Shown here in pieces: positions 5,620 through 7,363 of a stretch of 7,363 nt of DNA. Where the stretch lies: positions 1-7,363 of the forward strand of contig JAKPGH010000081.1 of the NCBI GenBank assembly GCA_029550985.1, given 5' to 3'. The notes below the pieces were generated by a model. It saw only the letters and a list, made by a program, of their open reading frames with translations. It did no database searches and was not told where the DNA came from. Origin of the DNA: Bacillota bacterium (GTDB lineage: Bacteria; Bacillota; Clostridia; Oscillospirales; Ruminococcaceae). How positions within the stretch are numbered: position 1 is the first letter of the stretch; each line of letters opens with the position of its first letter. The position numbers were made by a program, and so were the translations under genes.

Positions 5620-6861
5620 ATGAACACAACCGAGCGTTTTGAAAAAGTGAATATAGACCGGTTGGTCCCGTATACCCGAAATGCCCGCACCCACAGCAAG
5701 GAGCAGATTCTCCAGCTTCGGGCTTCCTTACGGGAATTTGGCTTCGTCAATCCGGTCATCGTTGACAAGAATTTAAACGTCATTGCAGGCCATGGCAGAA
5801 TCATGGCTGCCAAGGAGGAAGGCATTACAGAGGTTCCCTGCGTATTTGCAGAGCACCTGACCGAAGCCCAGAAACGGGCCTATATCATCGCGGACAACCG
5901 TCTAGCACTAAACGCTGGCTGGGATACTGAGATGCTGTCAGTGGAGATTGCGGATTTGCAGGGGTCGGATTTTGATATCAACCTTCTTGGTTTCGATGAT
6001 GTGGAGTTAAATAAGCTGCTGGGCAGTGTGGAAGATGTCAAGGACGACGATTTCGACGTGGAGAGAGAACTGCAAAAGCCTGCCATCACAAAGCCGGGTG
6101 ACCTATGGCTTCTTGGAAAACACCGTCTTGTTTGCGGTGACAGTACAAAGCCCGATACCTTTGCCCTGCTGATGGACGGCAAACTGGCTAACCTTGTGGT
6201 GACCGACCCTCCATATAATGTGAATTATGAAGGCACTGTGGGCAAAATTAAAAACGACAACATGGCTGGCGATAAGTTTTATCAATTCCTACTGGAGGCT
6301 TTTATCCTTACTGAAAAAGCAATGGCAAAAGATGCCAGCATCTATGTGTTCCACGCTGACACTGAGGGATTAAACTTCCGCAGGGCGTTTTCTGACGCTG
6401 GCTTTTACCTGTCTGGAACTTGCATCTGGAAGAAGCAGTCGCTGGTACTGGGGCGCTCGCCCTACCAGTGGCAGCACGAGCCGATACTCTTTGGCTGGAA
6501 GAAGGCTGGTAAGCACGCCTGGTACTCCGACCGTAAGCAGTCCACCATCTGGGAGTTTGACAAACCCAGGAAGAATGCCGACCACCCCACCATGAAGCCG
6601 GTGCCGCTGATTGCTTATCCCATCCTGAACTCCAGTCTGACGGGCTGTATCGTGCTTGATCCCTTCGGTGGTTCAGGCAGCACTCTTATCGCCTGTGAGC
6701 AAACAGATAGGGTTTGCCACACAGTAGAACTGGATGAGAAGTTTTGTGATGTAATCGTCAAAAGGTATATCGAGCAGGCAGGTGGTACGGAGAATGTGTT
6801 TCTCATCCGTGACGGCGTTAAAACAGCGTACATGGATGTACCGGGGGTAGCGGCGGAATAA
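5620..6861 (+). CDS. ParB-domain/DNA methyltransferase fusion (beta class), 413 aa
   Basis: Phage DNA methyltransferase using S-adenosylmethionine to methylate adenine N6 or cytosine N4. Residues about 10-115 form a ParB/Srx-like domain with VDKNLNVIAGHGRIMAA (48-64, including the GHGR motif) and TEAQKRAYIIADNRLA (81-96). After an acidic linker (about 135-150), the catalytic domain begins with LWLLGKHRLVCGD (162-174). Catalytic motif IV is TDPPYN (195-200), HPTMKP (322-327) is near motif X, and the SAM-binding motif DPFGGSGST is at 347-355, followed by VELDEKFCDVIVKR. Motif IV before motif I marks the beta group. All key residues are present and the ParB-methyltransferase arrangement is common in phages. 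It starts 6 bases after the small terminase stop, with AAGGACGGTGA (5603-5613) as binding site. Likely roles are protection of phage DNA from restriction or marking of DNA for packaging; target sequence and role are not evident. No partner restriction enzyme is visible. Confidence 0.93.
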   Translation: MNTTERFEKVNIDRLVPYTRNARTHSKEQILQLRASLREFGFVNPVIVDKNLNVIAGHGRIMAAKEEGITEVPCVFAEHLTEAQKRAYIIADNRLALNAGWDTEMLSVEIADLQGSDFDINLLGFDDVELNKLLGSVEDVKDDDFDVERELQKPAITKPGDLWLLGKHRLVCGDSTKPDTFALLMDGKLANLVVTDPPYNVNYEGTVGKIKNDNMAGDKFYQFLLEAFILTEKAMAKDASIYVFHADTEGLNFRRAFSDAGFYLSGTCIWKKQSLVLGRSPYQWQHEPILFGWKKAGKHAWYSDRKQSTIWEFDKPRKNADHPTMKPVPLIAYPILNSSLTGCIVLDPFGGSGSTLIACEQTDRVCHTVELDEKFCDVIVKRYIEQAGGTENVFLIRDGVKTAYMDVPGVAAE

Positions 6862-6888
6862 TATTTGCTCATAATTTAAATAAACAAC

Positions 6889-6917
6889 TTGCTATTTCAC
6901 AGCTTTAGAGTGATATA
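6889..6917 (+). promoter_or_regulatory. Possible sigma-A promoter before the last gene
   Basis: TTGCTA (6889-6894) and GATATA (6912-6917) stand at the ideal 17-base spacing, in an AT-rich 91-base gap after the methyltransferase stop. Each hexamer matches the consensus at four of six positions (TTGACA and TATAAT). The gap and a fresh promoter suggest that the last gene can be transcribed separately from the packaging operon. Confidence 0.45.
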
Positions 6918-6949
6918 TGTAAGCACCAAAGAAGCAAAGGAGGCTTACA
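6918..6949 (+). promoter_or_regulatory. Leader hairpin enclosing the ribosome binding site
   Basis: TGTAAGC (6918-6924) and GCTTACA (6943-6949) are perfect 7-bp inverted arms around an 18-base loop. The ribosome binding site AAAGGAGG (6936-6943) sits in the loop with its last base in the stem, and the ATG follows at 6953. In mRNA the stem would lie between binding site and start codon, so it could modulate translation; as DNA it could be an operator just downstream of the promoter-like sequence. Confidence 0.5.
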
Positions 6950-6952
6950 AAG

Positions 6953-7363
6953 ATGGAAATCAGATTCAATGTAACAGGCACGCGGCGCAAGGAACTGGTG
7001 AACGCGATCACCGAGGTTACAGACACTCCGGCCAACTATAAGGGTGCGCCGACCTTCGCCTATGAAATAGGCGACATTATCGTAAACAAGGAGGGTACGC
7101 TCTCCTTTGACAGCATGACGGACAGCGACTTGATTGAAAGACTGCTGCATGAGCTTGCCGAGCGAGGTTTCGAGTGCGAAACCGACGACCGCCTGACCAT
7201 TGAGATGCCGCTGGAGGGCTTTACCGAAGCGGCTCTTGAGAACCTCCACAGGCTCATTGCAAGCAAAGCAGAACTCATTAAGAAAGCAATTGGCACGGAT
7301 GCACTGCCTGTGGAGCGGACGGAAACAACATTAAAGTTTCCATGGTTCAGGTTTGATGCCGAC
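6953..7363 (+). CDS. 'Virulence-related' phage/mobile-element protein (3' partial, 137 aa visible)
   Basis: The frame from the ATG at 6953 runs open to the end of the window (137 codons), with AAAGGAGG at 6936-6943 as binding site. The product starts MEIRFNVTGTRRKELVNAI, continues with a hydrophilic strand/helix pattern (PTFAYEIGDIIVNKEGTLSF at about 33-52), an acidic LIERLLHELAERGFE helix (60-74), IEMPLEGFTEAALENLHRLI (83-102) and LKFPWFRFD (127-135). I recognise this as the type annotated 'virulence-related protein' or 'virulence protein' in clostridial prophages and mobile elements. That name is historical; no enzymatic motif, signal peptide or membrane segment is visible. It follows the methyltransferase after a 91-base gap with its own promoter-like sequence, in the place between small and large terminase where accessory genes are often found. 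Function unknown; about the C-terminal part is missing. Confidence 0.75.
   Translation, partial: MEIRFNVTGTRRKELVNAITEVTDTPANYKGAPTFAYEIGDIIVNKEGTLSFDSMTDSDLIERLLHELAERGFECETDDRLTIEMPLEGFTEAALENLHRLIASKAELIKKAIGTDALPVERTETTLKFPWFRFDAD

Noticed and set aside
5620..6861. Type II restriction-modification system
   Set aside because: Only the methyltransferase is present; neighbours are the small terminase and an unrelated protein, so it is better read as an orphan phage methyltransferase.
1..7363. tRNA genes, CRISPR array, insertion sequences, integrase or att sites
   Set aside because: No cloverleaf, regularly spaced repeats, transposase or recombinase motifs were seen by eye.

Overview
This window looks like part of an integrated or free tailed phage of a Gram-positive (Firmicutes) host, most likely a Clostridia-type organism. 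I base this on the gene content, the strong AAGGAGG-type ribosome binding sites, GC near 50% by eye, and the resemblance of several proteins to families I know from clostridial prophages. No host gene, integrase, att site, tRNA or CRISPR array is visible. All supported genes are on the + strand.

Left half (1-3985), replication/DNA-processing module. It opens inside a large primase-helicase with a primase-polymerase-like N-terminus and a virulence-associated-E (VirE) P-loop ATPase domain. A 225-base spacer (2143-2367) follows, holding a possible 78-aa ORF, repeated TGGGCAC boxes, an AT-rich core and a 14-bp palindrome; it is a reasonable candidate for a replication origin or regulatory region. 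Next come a small VRR-NUC nuclease and an SNF2-type helicase whose genes overlap by 20 bases and are probably translationally coupled.

Middle (3982-4560), switch region. A sigma-region-4-like phage regulator (DUF1492/ArpU-like) overlaps the helicase stop as ATGA. It is followed by a possible extended -10 promoter and then a clear rho-independent terminator before the next gene. This is a plausible early/late transition point.

Right half (4561-7363), start of the packaging module. It contains an HNH endonuclease, a G-rich structured 117-base spacer that is a candidate cos region, a P27-family terminase small subunit, and a ParB-domain/beta-class DNA methyltransferase fusion. After a leader with its own promoter-like sequence and a ribosome-binding-site hairpin comes the 5' part of a gene of the type often labelled 'virulence-related protein'. 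The large terminase subunit would be expected beyond the right edge.

The overall order (primase-helicase, nuclease, helicase, regulator, HNH, small terminase, methyltransferase) is a recognisable phage layout. The less explained parts are the non-coding or barely coding spacers at 2143-2367, 4441-4560, 4918-5034 and 6862-6952, and the coupled nuclease-helicase pair.
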